Assembly (NCBI RefSeq): GCF_011602085.1
Contig: NZ_JAAONY010000002.1
Location: 1,364,001-1,428,000 of the forward strand
DNA: 64,000 nucleotides
Direction: 5' to 3'
DNA from: Pseudoteredinibacter isoporae
GTDB taxonomy: Bacteria > Pseudomonadota > Gammaproteobacteria > Pseudomonadales > Cellvibrionaceae
The number at the start of each line of letters is the position of its first letter. Position 1 is the first letter of the stretch. Under the pieces are notes generated by a model, which was not told the DNA's origin, did no database searches, and saw only the letters and a list, made by a program, of their open reading frames with translations. Both the position numbers and the translations under genes were made by a program. Positions 1-9,490 of this stretch are shown one piece after another.

Positions 1-1
1 A

Positions 2-2011
2 ACCGCAAAAAGTAATGCAGAGGTTGAAGCGATTGTGATCGCCTCTTCCGGAAAATTATTTTGCGGGGGTGCCGATATTGCCGAATTCGCTGCAGGCGGA
101 TTTCACAGCGAGCCCATGTTGCCGGGTTTACTTACCGAATTGGAAAACAGCCCCAAGCCCATTGTCGCTGCCGTCAATGGTATGGCGCTGGGTGGCGGTT
201 TTGAATTAGCCCTGGCCTGTGATTATCGTATCGCGTTGCCGGGCGCCAAATGCGGCCTGCCCGAAGTAAATATCGGCATACTGCCCGGCGCTGGTGGCAC
301 TCAACGCTTACCGCGTTTAATCGGCGCCGAGATGGCCACCCAAATGGTCACCAGTGGTGCGCCGGTTGCCGCGACAAAACTGTTAGAAGCTGGCGCGATT
401 GATCGCGTGTTTGATGGTGCCTCCGAAGACTTTGTGAACGCGGCCATTGATTACGCCAAAGAACTTATTGCTCAAAATGCCCCCTGTAAAACCTGCGCCG
501 ACCTCAATGTTGAGAACCCGGGTGCAGAATTTTTTGCCGAGTTCCGTAAATCCATCGCCCGCAAAACCCGTGGCTTTTTTGCGCCGGAAAAAAACATCCA
601 GTGTATTGAAGCCGCCTGTGAATTGCCTCTGGCGGAAGGCTTGGAAAAAGAAACCGAACTGTTTCAGGAATGTATGCAAACGCCCCACGCTCGCGCCCAG
701 CAACATATCTTTTTTGCGGAACGCGCTGCCACAAAAATCCCCGGTGTCGATCCGAAAACACCCTTACGCCCGATAAAAAACGTCGGCATCATTGGCGCGG
801 GCACCATGGGTGGTGGTATTGCCATGAACTTTGCCAACGTGGGCATTCCGGTAACGCTACTGGAAGTGAAAGAAGATGCACTCGAACGCGGTCTGGGTGT
901 GATCCGAAACAACTATGAGATTAGCGCCCGCAAGGGTCGTTTGACTGAAGCACAAGTTGATGAACGTATGGGCTTGATTCAAGGCAGCCTTGACTATGCC
1001 GACCTCGCAGACGTCGATATTGTGATTGAAGCGGTCTTCGAAAACATGGACATCAAAAAGCAGGTGTTTTCGCAACTGGATAAAACCTGTAAGCCCGGTG
1101 CCATTCTGGCGACTAACACATCAACCCTTGATGTGGATGAGATTGCCGCCGCCACGTCTCGCCCGAACGATGTGATTGGCCTGCACTTCTTCAGCCCGGC
1201 AAATGTGATGCGCCTGTTGGAAATCGTACGCGGTGCCAAAACGGCCAACGATGTTCTGATGACCACAATTAAAATGGCCCAGAGCATTCGCAAAATGCCC
1301 GTGGTCGCCGGCGTTTGCTGGGGCTTTATCGGTAACCGAGGCCTGGAGCCTTATGGCCGTGAGGCCTCGCGCCTGGTGCTCGAAGGTGCCAGCCCGGAGC
1401 AAATTGACAAGGTCCTATACGATTGGGGGTTAGCCATGGGCCTGCCTTCCATGATTGACCTCGCCGGTATTGATGTCGGTTACCTGACCCGCCAGGGCAA
1501 TCGCGATATGTTTTACGGTCGTGACCCAAGCTACACCGCCGTCTGTGACAAGCTCTACGAACAGGGCCACTACGGGCAGAAAACCGGTACCGGCTTTTAC
1601 ATCTACGAGGGCCGTAACAAACAAAGCAATCCCGAGGTGGCGAGCATCGCCCAGGCACTCGCCGCGGAACACAAAGTTAGCCAACGAGAGATCAGTGATC
1701 AGGAAATTCTGGAGCGCTGCCTGTTCCCCTTGATCAACGAAGGGGCTCAAATCCTGGATGAAGGTATTGCCTACCGTGCCAGTGATATTGACGTCATCTA
1801 TTGCAATGGCTACGGCTTCCCCGTTTATCGCGGTGGCCCAATGCAGTATGCTGATGAAATCGGTCTGGATACCGTAGTACAAGCCCTGGAGACCTACCAG
1901 AATAGCCTTGGCGAGTACGGCAAAACCTGGTTCCAGGTCTCCCCCCTGCTGAAGCGATTGGCTTCGGAAGGCAAGAGCTTTAAGCAATACGATGCGGAGC
2001 AAGCGTCGTAA
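2..2011 (+). CDS. Bifunctional enoyl-CoA hydratase / 3-hydroxyacyl-CoA dehydrogenase (FadJ/FadB-like), 5' end outside window
   Basis: The reading frame is open to the left edge, so the true start lies upstream; a GTG at 35 is internal. The first ~200 visible residues are a crotonase domain with oxyanion-hole motif CGGADIAEF and both catalytic glutamates (GGGFELA and LPEVNIG). A Rossmann NAD site ([13 protein letters not shown], from about 780) starts the 3-hydroxyacyl-CoA dehydrogenase half, with catalytic-type [14 protein letters not shown]. The pair hydrates trans-2-enoyl-CoA and oxidises the 3-hydroxyacyl-CoA in beta-oxidation, in the cytoplasm. The thiolase for the next step follows 146 bases downstream, which supports a beta-oxidation operon. 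Chain-length preference cannot be read from the sequence. Confidence 0.93.
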   Translation, partial: TAKSNAEVEAIVIASSGKLFCGGADIAEFAAGGFHSEPMLPGLLTELENSPKPIVAAVNGMALGGGFELALACDYRIALPGAKCGLPEVNIGILPGAGGTQRLPRLIGAEMATQMVTSGAPVAATKLLEAGAIDRVFDGASEDFVNAAIDYAKELIAQNAPCKTCADLNVENPGAEFFAEFRKSIARKTRGFFAPEKNIQCIEAACELPLAEGLEKETELFQECMQTPHARAQQHIFFAERAATKIPGVDPKTPLRPIKNVGIIGAGTMGGGIAMNFANVGIPVTLLEVKEDALERGLGVIRNNYEISARKGRLTEAQVDERMGLIQGSLDYADLADVDIVIEAVFENMDIKKQVFSQLDKTCKPGAILATNTSTLDVDEIAAATSRPNDVIGLHFFSPANVMRLLEIVRGAKTANDVLMTTIKMAQSIRKMPVVAGVCWGFIGNRGLEPYGREASRLVLEGASPEQIDKVLYDWGLAMGLPSMIDLAGIDVGYLTRQGNRDMFYGRDPSYTAVCDKLYEQGHYGQKTGTGFYIYEGRNKQSNPEVASIAQALAAEHKVSQREISDQEILERCLFPLINEGAQILDEGIAYRASDIDVIYCNGYGFPVYRGGPMQYADEIGLDTVVQALETYQNSLGEYGKTWFQVSPLLKRLASEGKSFKQYDAEQAS

Positions 2012-2157
2012 TTCACCGTAAATTCGGCCCTGGCGGCACTGTGTGCCCCTTGGCCAAACGCTAGACTGGCGCCAAGCCATAAAAAACCAATTTAAAGAAA
2101 TAGAAATCAGCTTAGCTAAAAAGATAAGCAACAGAATTTTTAACGAGGATCAACACC

Positions 2158-3345
2158 ATGACTAAAGAAGCGGTAATTGTATCAACAGCCCGTACGCCGA
2201 TTGGCAAAGCCTTTCGTGGCGCCCTGAATAACATCAAATCCCCCACCATGACCGGTCATGCCATTAAGCACGCGGTTGAACGTGCCGGCATTGAAGGCGC
2301 TGAAATCGAAGATGTGATTATCGGCTCTGTACTGAACGCCGGTACCGCTTCGAACAATATCGCACGTACCGCCTCCATTGCAGCGGGCGTTCCTGTGACC
2401 GCAGGCGCACAAGTTATCGATCGTCAGTGCTCTTCCGGCCTGATGGCCATTGCGACAGCCGCAAAGCAAATTATGGTGGATGGCTACAGCTGCATCGTCG
2501 CCGGTGGTCAAGATAATATTTCCGCGGTTCAAATGCCTTACCACAAATGGGCGGCCGAAACGTTTGATGAAAACGTCATCAAAATGCAGGAACACGCCTA
2601 TATGCCAATGCTGCAAACTGCAGAGTTTGTTGCAAAGAAATATGGCGTGAGTCGTGACGCTCAAGACCAGTACTCTCTGGAATCTCAACAGCGTACCGCA
2701 GCCGCTCAGGAAGCCGGCCTGTTCGATAATGAAATTGTGCCCATCACAGCAACCAAAGCAATTGTCGACAAAGAAACCAAAGAAGTCTCTTATGAAGAAG
2801 TGACCCTGAGCAAGGACGAAGGCAACCGCCCTTCCACCACTCTGGACAATCTGCAAAGTTTAAATCCTGTCATCGAAGGCGGTTGCATTACGGCGGGTAA
2901 TGCCAGTCAACTGTCCGATGGTGCTTCGGCCTGTGTCGTAATGGATGGCAAATTGGCCGAGCAACGCAACATCGAACCACTGGGCATTTACCGTGGCATG
3001 ATGACAGTTGGTAACGAGCCGGAAGAAATGGGCATTGGTCCTATCTACGCCATCCCCAAACTACTGAAGCAACACGGCCTGAGTGTAGACGATATTGACC
3101 TGTGGGAACTGAACGAAGCCTTCGCCGTGCAGTGCCTGTACTGTCGTGATCACTTGGGCATCGATCCTGCCAAATACAATGTGAACGGTGGTTCTATTTC
3201 CATTGGTCACCCTTACGGCATGACTGGCGCACGCACAACCGGCCACATTCTGCTGGAAGGTAAGCGTCGTGGCGCGAAGTGGGCAGTTGTGTCCATGTGT
3301 GTTGGCGGCGGCATGGGCGCTGCCGGTTTATTTGAAATCGTTTAA
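2158..3345 (+). CDS. Acetyl-CoA C-acyltransferase (thiolase)
   Basis: A 395-residue thiolase of normal length. Visible are the nucleophilic cysteine (DRQCSSG, Cys91), the NEAF motif, the GHPYG histidine motif and the C-terminal CVGGGMG with the second active-site cysteine. It cleaves 3-ketoacyl-CoA to acetyl-CoA and a shortened acyl-CoA. A GAGGA ribosome site precedes the ATG by about ten bases. It follows the hydratase/dehydrogenase and precedes a short-chain dehydrogenase and an acyl-CoA synthetase on the same strand, so the four probably work in one catabolic route. Substrate (fatty acid, terpenoid or steroid side chain) is unknown. Confidence 0.95.
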   Translation: MTKEAVIVSTARTPIGKAFRGALNNIKSPTMTGHAIKHAVERAGIEGAEIEDVIIGSVLNAGTASNNIARTASIAAGVPVTAGAQVIDRQCSSGLMAIATAAKQIMVDGYSCIVAGGQDNISAVQMPYHKWAAETFDENVIKMQEHAYMPMLQTAEFVAKKYGVSRDAQDQYSLESQQRTAAAQEAGLFDNEIVPITATKAIVDKETKEVSYEEVTLSKDEGNRPSTTLDNLQSLNPVIEGGCITAGNASQLSDGASACVVMDGKLAEQRNIEPLGIYRGMMTVGNEPEEMGIGPIYAIPKLLKQHGLSVDDIDLWELNEAFAVQCLYCRDHLGIDPAKYNVNGGSISIGHPYGMTGARTTGHILLEGKRRGAKWAVVSMCVGGGMGAAGLFEIV

Positions 3346-3357
3346 GCCTTTCCATTC

Positions 3358-3381
3358 GGGCGGCCCATGGCCGGGCTGCCC
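3358..3381 (+). terminator. GC-rich hairpin after thiolase gene
   Basis: An 8-pair stem (GGGCGGCC at 3358-3365 with GGCTGCCC at 3374-3381, one G-U pair) sits 13 bases after the thiolase stop. It has no T run, so it may only pause transcription or protect the upstream mRNA. Confidence 0.3.
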
Positions 3382-3512
3382 ACTTGATTCCATTCTGTAT
3401 CACTCCCCACGCAAGCGACGCACGACACAAACTTTTCGCTTCCATCGTAACTTTTGTTAATGCCAGCTCGCTTGTGATTACTGATAATTCGACATAGTTT
3501 CTGGAGACCACC

Positions 3513-4283
3513 ATGAGCCTAGATCAATTTTCCCTAGCTGGACGCACTGCCTTAGTCACCGGCGCATCCTCCGGTATCGGCCGCTGCATTGCCTTGGGGC
3601 TGGCAAAAGCCGGGGCCAATATTATTGTTGCTGCCAGACGTGAAGATCGCTTGCAACAGCTGGTTGAAGACATTGCCAACGAAGGCGGTCAGGCTCTGGC
3701 CGTCGCTATGGACGTTACCGATAAAGGCAGCATTGAACGCGCCTACGATTCGGCAGAAGAGCGTTTTGGCACCGTCGATGTTATTGTCAATAACGCCGGT
3801 GTAGCCGATGCGAAAAACTTTCTGAAAATCGAAGACGAGTCTCTCGATTTTATTATGGACACCAACTTTAAAGGTGTCTGGCATGTTGCTCAGGAAGGTG
3901 CGCGCCGCATGGTCACCGCCAGTAAGCCTGGCAGCATTATTAATATCGCCTCGGTGCTGGGTATCACAGCCAAGTATGGCCAAAGTGCGTACTGCGCGTC
4001 CAAGGGCGCTGTGGTTCAACTCAGCCGCTCCATGGCACTGGATTTGATGGGAAACAATATTCGCGTGAATGCGATTGCCCCGGGATGGTTTAAAACCGAA
4101 ATCAATGCCAGTTACTTTGACAGCCCGGCCGGGCAGGAATATGTCACCCGTATGCCCGCTCGCCGTTTAGGAAAACTGGAAGAACTGGTTGGCCCGGTGA
4201 TACTCTTGGCCAGCGATGCAGGCTCATTTATTACCGGAACCGTTTTACCTGTCGACGGAGCTATCCACTGCGCCGGCATATAA
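3513..4283 (+). CDS. Short-chain dehydrogenase/reductase (SDR)
   Basis: A 256-residue classical SDR. The cofactor motif TGASSGIG lies at residues 16-23, NNAG at 93-96, and the catalytic Ser147, Tyr160 and Lys164 (YCASK) are present. An Arg-Arg pair after the second beta strand (AARRED) suggests NADP(H), which is inference. A GGAG site lies just before the ATG. Between thiolase and acyl-CoA synthetase genes it probably interconverts a hydroxyl and keto group on an acyl-CoA or alcohol intermediate. The substrate cannot be told from sequence. Confidence 0.92.
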   Translation: MSLDQFSLAGRTALVTGASSGIGRCIALGLAKAGANIIVAARREDRLQQLVEDIANEGGQALAVAMDVTDKGSIERAYDSAEERFGTVDVIVNNAGVADAKNFLKIEDESLDFIMDTNFKGVWHVAQEGARRMVTASKPGSIINIASVLGITAKYGQSAYCASKGAVVQLSRSMALDLMGNNIRVNAIAPGWFKTEINASYFDSPAGQEYVTRMPARRLGKLEELVGPVILLASDAGSFITGTVLPVDGAIHCAGI

Positions 4284-4329
4284 ACATCGGAAAACATCAC
4301 AATAACAACATCTGGAAGCGAACAGCACG

Positions 4330-6222
4330 ATGACAATATCCACCCTTGAAGATCTGCAAACCCTGGAAAAGGTTCCTTTTGAAGAACGCATTGAACACAG
4401 CAGCACCTATGATCTGCTGCGCGATAAGGCATCACAATATGCGGACAGAACAGCCCTGAGTTTTTTGCTGCAAGGCAGCGCGGACGAAGAGCCAATCCGC
4501 TACAGCTATAAAGATCTTTTTGGCAAAATTACCCAAACCGCCAACGCGCTTCATCACCTGGGCGTTGGCCCCGATGATACCGTTTCCATGTTGTTGCCCA
4601 ACTTACCGCATACCCATTTTACGATCTGGGGCAGTGAGGCTGCGGGCATCTTTAATCCAATCAATCCGCTTTTGGAAATTGATCACATTGCGGCGATTTT
4701 AAATGAAGCCCAGAGCAAGGTTCTTGTCACCCTTGCGCCCTTCCCCGGTACTGAGTTGTGGGATAAAGCCATTGCCGTGAAAGAGCAAGTACCCAGCCTG
4801 ACCCACATTCTGGCCGTGGACATGGCCAAGTTTTTGCCCGCTGAATTGGCCAGCGCAATGACCGCCGAACGCCAGGAATACTTAAGCGAAGCGGTTCTGG
4901 ATTTTGACGATACCATTGCCGGGCATAATTCAGAACGTCTGGACAGCGGACGTGAAATCACTCGCGAGGACATTGCCTCCTATTTCCACACCGGTGGTAC
5001 CACCGGTACGCCGAAGCTGGCCCCACATACGCATTTCAATGAGCTGACCACGGTATGGCAAATGAGTGCCGGTCTGGATATTGGCCCGGGTGCCGTATCC
5101 CTCACGGGCCTGCCGCTGTTCCATGTGAATGCGGTTTTTGTAACCGGGCTTGCCACCTGGAGTCAGGGTGCCGAAGCCGTGTTAGCCAGTCCCCAAGGCT
5201 ACCGCAATCCAACGGTGATCAAGGATTTCTGGCGCATTGTAGAGCGCTATAAAGTCAGTTACTTCAGCTGTGTCCCGACGATTCTGAGTGCGCTCATTGA
5301 AGTACCGATGGACAATGCCGATGTGTCCAGCCTGGACTTTTGCCTCTGTGGTGCCGCACCACTGGCCACCGAATTAATCCGTAATTTTGAAAGCAAAACC
5401 GGCCTGTCAATCCTAGAAGGCTACGGACAAACCGAGGGCACCTGCGCCTCTACCGCCAACCCTCGCCATGGTGAGCGTAAAGTCGGTGCCGTTGGCCTGC
5501 GCCTGCCCTATATGGAACTGCGCATTGTGGAAGTGGATGAAGATGGCCACTGGGTTCGAGATTGTGACACCAATGAAGCTGGCTGCATCGCCATTAAAGG
5601 TCCCAATGTTTTTAACGGCTATAAGCAAGCTGCGCAAAACGAAGGCCAATGGGTTGAAGATGGCTGGTTTAACACTGGTGATCTTGGTCGCCTGGACGAG
5701 CAAGGGTATCTTTGGCTTACAGGCCGCAGTAAAGACCTGATCATTCGAGGTGGCCATAATATCGATCCTCAAATGATCGAAGAGGTGTTCTATAAGCACC
5801 CGGAAGTTGCCGAGGCAGTGGCCATCGGCAAACCCGACAAACGCGTTGGCGAAGTGCCCGTCGTCTATCTGCAATTAAAGCCTGGGCTGGAAGAAAACGA
5901 AGGTGAGTTTTTGGAATTTGCCATGGCCAATATTGCTGAACGCGCTGCGGTGCCCAAAGAAATTTATTTTGTGGATCAAATGCCGGTCACGGCCGTAGGT
6001 AAAATTTTCAAACCGGATCTGCGCAATGACATTGTGGCCAAGGTCGTCAATCACCACCTTGCCGATCAGCTCAAGACCTTAAAAGCCAGCTTCAATGTGG
6101 AAACCTCAAAGAAACACGGCCAGCTTGTGCACTTTTATTGCTCGGATGTTGGTGCATTGGAAGAGCTGGTACGAGAACAGATTGGCGAATATACTTTTGC
6201 CACTGACGTGCAAAAAGCCTGA
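4330..6222 (+). CDS. Acyl-CoA synthetase (AMP-binding, ANL superfamily)
   Basis: A 630-residue adenylate-forming enzyme that would activate a carboxylic acid to its CoA ester with ATP. The P-loop TGGTTGTPK lies near residue 220, GYGQTEG near 360, the adenylate motif NTGDLG near 450, and the hinge/C-terminal region includes GRSKDLIIRGG. The catalytic lysine motif AVGKIFKP is present. It is longer than the usual ~550 residues, with a ~60-residue extension after the catalytic lysine that I do not recognise. It lies 46 bases after the SDR gene and probably supplies the CoA ester for the beta-oxidation enzymes upstream. Confidence 0.93.
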   Translation: MTISTLEDLQTLEKVPFEERIEHSSTYDLLRDKASQYADRTALSFLLQGSADEEPIRYSYKDLFGKITQTANALHHLGVGPDDTVSMLLPNLPHTHFTIWGSEAAGIFNPINPLLEIDHIAAILNEAQSKVLVTLAPFPGTELWDKAIAVKEQVPSLTHILAVDMAKFLPAELASAMTAERQEYLSEAVLDFDDTIAGHNSERLDSGREITREDIASYFHTGGTTGTPKLAPHTHFNELTTVWQMSAGLDIGPGAVSLTGLPLFHVNAVFVTGLATWSQGAEAVLASPQGYRNPTVIKDFWRIVERYKVSYFSCVPTILSALIEVPMDNADVSSLDFCLCGAAPLATELIRNFESKTGLSILEGYGQTEGTCASTANPRHGERKVGAVGLRLPYMELRIVEVDEDGHWVRDCDTNEAGCIAIKGPNVFNGYKQAAQNEGQWVEDGWFNTGDLGRLDEQGYLWLTGRSKDLIIRGGHNIDPQMIEEVFYKHPEVAEAVAIGKPDKRVGEVPVVYLQLKPGLEENEGEFLEFAMANIAERAAVPKEIYFVDQMPVTAVGKIFKPDLRNDIVAKVVNHHLADQLKTLKASFNVETSKKHGQLVHFYCSDVGALEELVREQIGEYTFATDVQKA

Positions 6223-6250
6223 TCCATTTTCCAAAACCATGAGTTAAAAC

Positions 6251-6664
6251 ATGAGCGGCGAGACCCAACTTTCAGTACTGCTATCCAGCATGGAACCCAA
6301 ACTCCAATCCGGACGCTGGGTTTTCGCCACCATTGCCCAAGAAGAGCTGGCTGGTGTTTTGGAAAAAATTCCAGCCAGTGACATTCAGGGTTTATATCGC
6401 GAGGCCGAGGGTTGCAGTTTGATTCTGAGTGAAGAACAGGCCAATAGTCTAAATATAGAATGCAGCGAAGCCTTTGCCGCCATAAGCCTCAGTATCCATT
6501 CCAGCCTGGAAGCCGTGGGGCTCACGGCAGCCATCAGCACCGCTCTTGCCAAAGACGGCATCAGTGCCAATGTGGTCGCTGCGTATTTTCATGATCATAT
6601 CTACGTGCCCATCAATAAAGCCGATGACGCACTGGCCTGCTTGAATAACCTGAGCAAAGCATAG
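6251..6664 (+). CDS. ACT-domain protein (ACT_3/DUF2241-like)
   Basis: A 137-residue soluble protein resembling small stand-alone proteins with tandem ACT folds: an N-terminal half with MEPKLQSGRWVFATI and a C-terminal half with LEAVGLTAAISTAL and a short DHIYVP strand. ACT folds usually bind small ligands such as amino acids. No catalytic domain is attached. It lies 28 bases after the acyl-CoA synthetase and ends the plus-strand run, so it is probably co-transcribed. A metabolic sensing role is inference only. Confidence 0.75.
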   Translation: MSGETQLSVLLSSMEPKLQSGRWVFATIAQEELAGVLEKIPASDIQGLYREAEGCSLILSEEQANSLNIECSEAFAAISLSIHSSLEAVGLTAAISTALAKDGISANVVAAYFHDHIYVPINKADDALACLNNLSKA

Positions 6665-6690
6665 AAGAATTAACGTCTTTAACGATGTCG

Positions 6691-7191
6691 CTACGATTCC
6701 AATACCGGAATAATCTGATCACCCACAGTAATCTCGCCACCTTCCAGAATCTTTGCACATAGGCCGCCATAGCCCAGCATATTGGCAGGGCCAGAAGGCC
6801 CCAATGGCTCAACCATTCGTGAACAAGGGTGGCATTGCGCCGTTGCTTCAAAGAGTGCATCACCGATTTTAAAACGCTGATGCCTCAAGGCATTTAGGTT
6901 AATGCCGCTGATTAGCAGATTTCGACGCAGGAATTCAGGTGGTAACTCATCCAGCTGACAGAGACTTTTGATACAAGCAATATGTTCTTCACTGATTAAA
7001 GTCACCTGCCTCGCAGAACCCGGAGTTTTAGTGCTGCGGTGATCGCCCTCCAATCCCAATTCGGCAAGCGCCATCACTCGCTCCACGCTGATCATGGCTT
7101 TTTTTCGGGCGGGACGAAGACCAATCCAGCGTAACTCGCCCGGAGACACCGTCGACAAATAGCGTCCCAGCAAACGCCCTTGGGTGTTCAT
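6691..7191 (-). CDS. MOSC domain-containing protein
   Basis: A 166-residue MOSC-type protein, the fold of the C-terminal part of molybdenum-cofactor sulfurases and of YiiM-like proteins that handle Mo-cofactor-bound sulfur or oxygen. Characteristic stretches are GLEGDHRS, GSARQVTLI, RRNLLISGINL and a cysteine in TAQCHPCSRM. It starts one base after the stop of the secreted-protein gene (TGA T ATG), so the two are translated together. It converges on the ACT gene. Substrate unknown. Confidence 0.87.
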   Translation of the reverse strand: MNTQGRLLGRYLSTVSPGELRWIGLRPARKKAMISVERVMALAELGLEGDHRSTKTPGSARQVTLISEEHIACIKSLCQLDELPPEFLRRNLLISGINLNALRHQRFKIGDALFEATAQCHPCSRMVEPLGPSGPANMLGYGGLCAKILEGGEITVGDQIIPVLES

Positions 7192-7192
7192 A

Positions 7193-7744
7193 TCAGTGCT
7201 TAAATTTTGGCGTCAGCTGACTTTTGATGTATACCCGGCTTTCGGGCTTGGTCCACTCACCGTTTTTATAATAAGAAGTCGACACAAGAATCCTTCCATC
7301 TTTCATTTCACTGGTAGACTTCACTTTAGTGATACCGCTGGATAAACCTTCTCCAGAACTGGCGACCTTTTCAATAACCGAGAATTTGTTATCCGCTTCC
7401 AGAGTAATGGTCGCCTCGGTATAAAAATCCGCCGTGGTGAAATAAAATGACTTGTAACTGCTGCTTTTCTTATCCCAAAAGATAAAGCTTTCACCGCCGT
7501 AGTCGCCATCATTGACCGAGTGAACAATTTTTAATGCCTTGCCATTCAAAGCAATTTGCCAGTGGGACACATCCAATACCGGCGGCTTGTCTTTCCCCAT
7601 AGTCATGGAGGCTTGCCAGGTACCCACGAATCCACGAAAAGGCTCCAGCTTTTCATCCAGTGTATCTCCAGCACTGGCCTGCGCAGAAAACCCCAGAAAC
7701 AACATGAGTAACAGAGAATATGTAGTCAGTAGTCGAGTGATCAT
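7193..7744 (-). CDS. Secreted lipocalin-like protein (DUF1579-type)
   Basis: I placed the start at the ATG at 7744, preceded by AAAAGGAG, rather than further upstream. This gives 183 residues with a signal peptide (hydrophobic core LLMLFLGFSAQA, likely cleavage after ASA). The mature part begins EKLEPFRGFVGTW, a pattern of lipocalin-like DUF1579/THAP4-type domains, and is rich in beta strands. Function unknown; export to the periplasm is likely. It is the first gene of a two-gene unit with the MOSC protein. Confidence 0.75.
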   Translation of the reverse strand: MITRLLTTYSLLLMLFLGFSAQASAGDTLDEKLEPFRGFVGTWQASMTMGKDKPPVLDVSHWQIALNGKALKIVHSVNDGDYGGESFIFWDKKSSSYKSFYFTTADFYTEATITLEADNKFSVIEKVASSGEGLSSGITKVKSTSEMKDGRILVSTSYYKNGEWTKPESRVYIKSQLTPKFKH

Positions 7745-8100
7745 TGTCGCATCTCCTTTTATTATCATCAGGCACCTCAGTGGTGATTCTTTATCACGAT
7801 CTGAACTTACTGATAAGGTAACGGTAAGAATAAACCGAGCAAGCACACTATGAAAACACAGGGAGGTAGTAAGTGAAAGCGCTAGTTACCCTGTTGAGCC
7901 TGATGCATCGGCAACATCACTGGCTCTGGTCCTATATATGGAAGCGGCCGAAGACAACTTAATGGTGCGTACTGAATTTCGCTTTAAAGCCCATCCCTAG
8001 TCATTGAGCAAGTTAGCCAGCCATGTGCTTAAACGTTGTTGAAACCTGGCAATTAATATGGCGGAAATTTTCCCCATTTAATCGTCCCGCTGTTCAGGTT
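7745..8100. other. Intergenic stretch with one possible tiny ORF
   Basis: The 356 bases between the secreted-protein gene and the AAA ATPase 3' end hold no full gene. One small plus-strand frame at 7873-7962 begins with GTG after a strong GGGAGGT and would encode 29 residues (start MKALVTLLSLMHRQ). Coding is unproven, and it could be a gene remnant. Confidence 0.3.
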
Positions 8101-9270
8101 TCACCTACCCCCATCAGGCCACAACCAACTGGGTTCATCCAACATCCCCTGGTCGACCACCAAGGTTTGTCCAAGCTCCTTTTCCAATGCGATGGAATTG
8201 CATTCTTCGGCGGCTTCAAGCGCTGCTATCAATCGACTTGAGTGTGACACCACCCAAACCTGAGTAGACTCAGAAGCCTTTACAATAAGGCGAGCCAAAG
8301 CAGGTAGCAAATCAGGATGCAGACTGGTTTCAGGTTCGTTGAGCACCATTAAGGGTGGCGGCCTGGGTGTGAGTAACGCAGCCACCCAAAGTAAATACCG
8401 GAGGGTTCCATCTGATAATTCAAAACCTGATAAGGGCCTGAGCAGACCGTATTGACTAAATTTAATCGAAAATCGACCACTGTCGTTTATCGATACCCTC
8501 AACTCTGAACCCGGAAATGCATCGCTGATGGCTTCCTGTAGAGCCTCTGGATCGCCAACTTCTGAAATAGTCTGAAGTGCTGCCGCCAGGTCTCTGCCAT
8601 CATGATGCAAAACCGGCGTTCGGGTTCCTAACTGAGGTTGTCTGGCAGGAGCCTCAGCATCCGTTCTGAAATGATCATAGAAACGCCAGTTACGGATATC
8701 GTCCCTTAAAGAAACGACCTCGGGTGTTCTCACCGGATCAGCAATTTGATTAAAAAGACTCTCATAATTATTGGCGTGTTGAGAAAGAATCTCCCAGCTA
8801 CGTCCGGAGCGCATTTTTATAACAGCGCCATCTCTATCAACCAATGTACTGGCTGGGCGATAGGTATTTCCTGCCCATATAGTTTCTCGCTTGATCTCAG
8901 GGTCCAGCGAGAAAGCCGATTCAGAGGGAATCGGCAGCCCCAGAGAAATGGCATAAGCAAAATCATTACCTGCAAATCCTAATCTCAGACGAGCACTCTG
9001 TTGGCGAGGTCCACCTTGCACCGGTATATCACCGGCCTTCATACCACGGGATATTTGTTCCGGACCAGCCCAGAAGGTCGTGTCCAAACCACCTTCTTTT
9101 GCCAAGGCATTGACGACACCACCCTGGGCCGTTTCCGCCAGCAAACGGAGCGACTTGTATAAATTCGATTTGCCGCTGGCATTTGCCCCCCGAATAACGT
9201 TCAGTCTTCCAAGTGGAATCACCAAACGAAGTAGCGAACGATAGTTTGCGATGGCTATAGTGTTGATCAT
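8101..9270 (-). CDS. AAA family ATPase (RecF/OLD-like, no TOPRIM)
   Basis: A 389-residue SMC/ABC-type ATPase. The start at 9270 is supported by GGAG eight bases upstream. It has an N-terminal NYRSLL strand, Walker A GANASGKSN near residue 30, a signature-like ELSDGTLRYL, Walker B MVLNEPETSLHP and a switch histidine VVSHSSRLI. The arrangement matches single-gene predicted ATPases related to RecF and OLD, but no TOPRIM or other nuclease domain follows and no partner lies beside it. Substrate and role are unknown. Confidence 0.82.
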   Translation of the reverse strand: MINTIAIANYRSLLRLVIPLGRLNVIRGANASGKSNLYKSLRLLAETAQGGVVNALAKEGGLDTTFWAGPEQISRGMKAGDIPVQGGPRQQSARLRLGFAGNDFAYAISLGLPIPSESAFSLDPEIKRETIWAGNTYRPASTLVDRDGAVIKMRSGRSWEILSQHANNYESLFNQIADPVRTPEVVSLRDDIRNWRFYDHFRTDAEAPARQPQLGTRTPVLHHDGRDLAAALQTISEVGDPEALQEAISDAFPGSELRVSINDSGRFSIKFSQYGLLRPLSGFELSDGTLRYLLWVAALLTPRPPPLMVLNEPETSLHPDLLPALARLIVKASESTQVWVVSHSSRLIAALEAAEECNSIALEKELGQTLVVDQGMLDEPSWLWPDGGR

Positions 9271-9438
9271 CGAAACAACTCCGGTATCCATGGAGACTTT
9301 AAAATAGAAGTTTGAAAACAAACGGCGACATGCCATTCATAAACTTTAACCGGCCAGCACCATTTAAACAATTCCCATCAAGCGACACACATCTCAGGTA
9401 AGGCCATCTCCGTAACCTGGTTATTTCAAATACACAAA

Positions 9439-9470
9439 CAAAAAAAGCCCCGAAGGGCTTTTTTTGTTTT
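9439..9470 (-). terminator. Intrinsic terminator after secF (bidirectional)
   Basis: A stem AAAAAAGCCC / GGGCTTTTTT with a four-base loop is flanked by A and T runs on both sides, 20 bases after the secF stop. It can stop the secDF transcript and also plus-strand read-through. Confidence 0.88.
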
Positions 9471-9490
9471 GCTGTAAACCGGGTAAAGGC

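Noticed and set aside
1430-2131. 233-codon minus frame opposite the hydratase/dehydrogenase gene
   Set aside because: It is the mirror of a clear enzyme gene, has no recognisable domain and a composition typical of antisense frames.
8101-9270. AAA ATPase considered as part of an anti-phage defence system
   Set aside because: No nuclease, TOPRIM or effector gene beside it; single-gene ATPases of this kind are widespread without a shown defence role.
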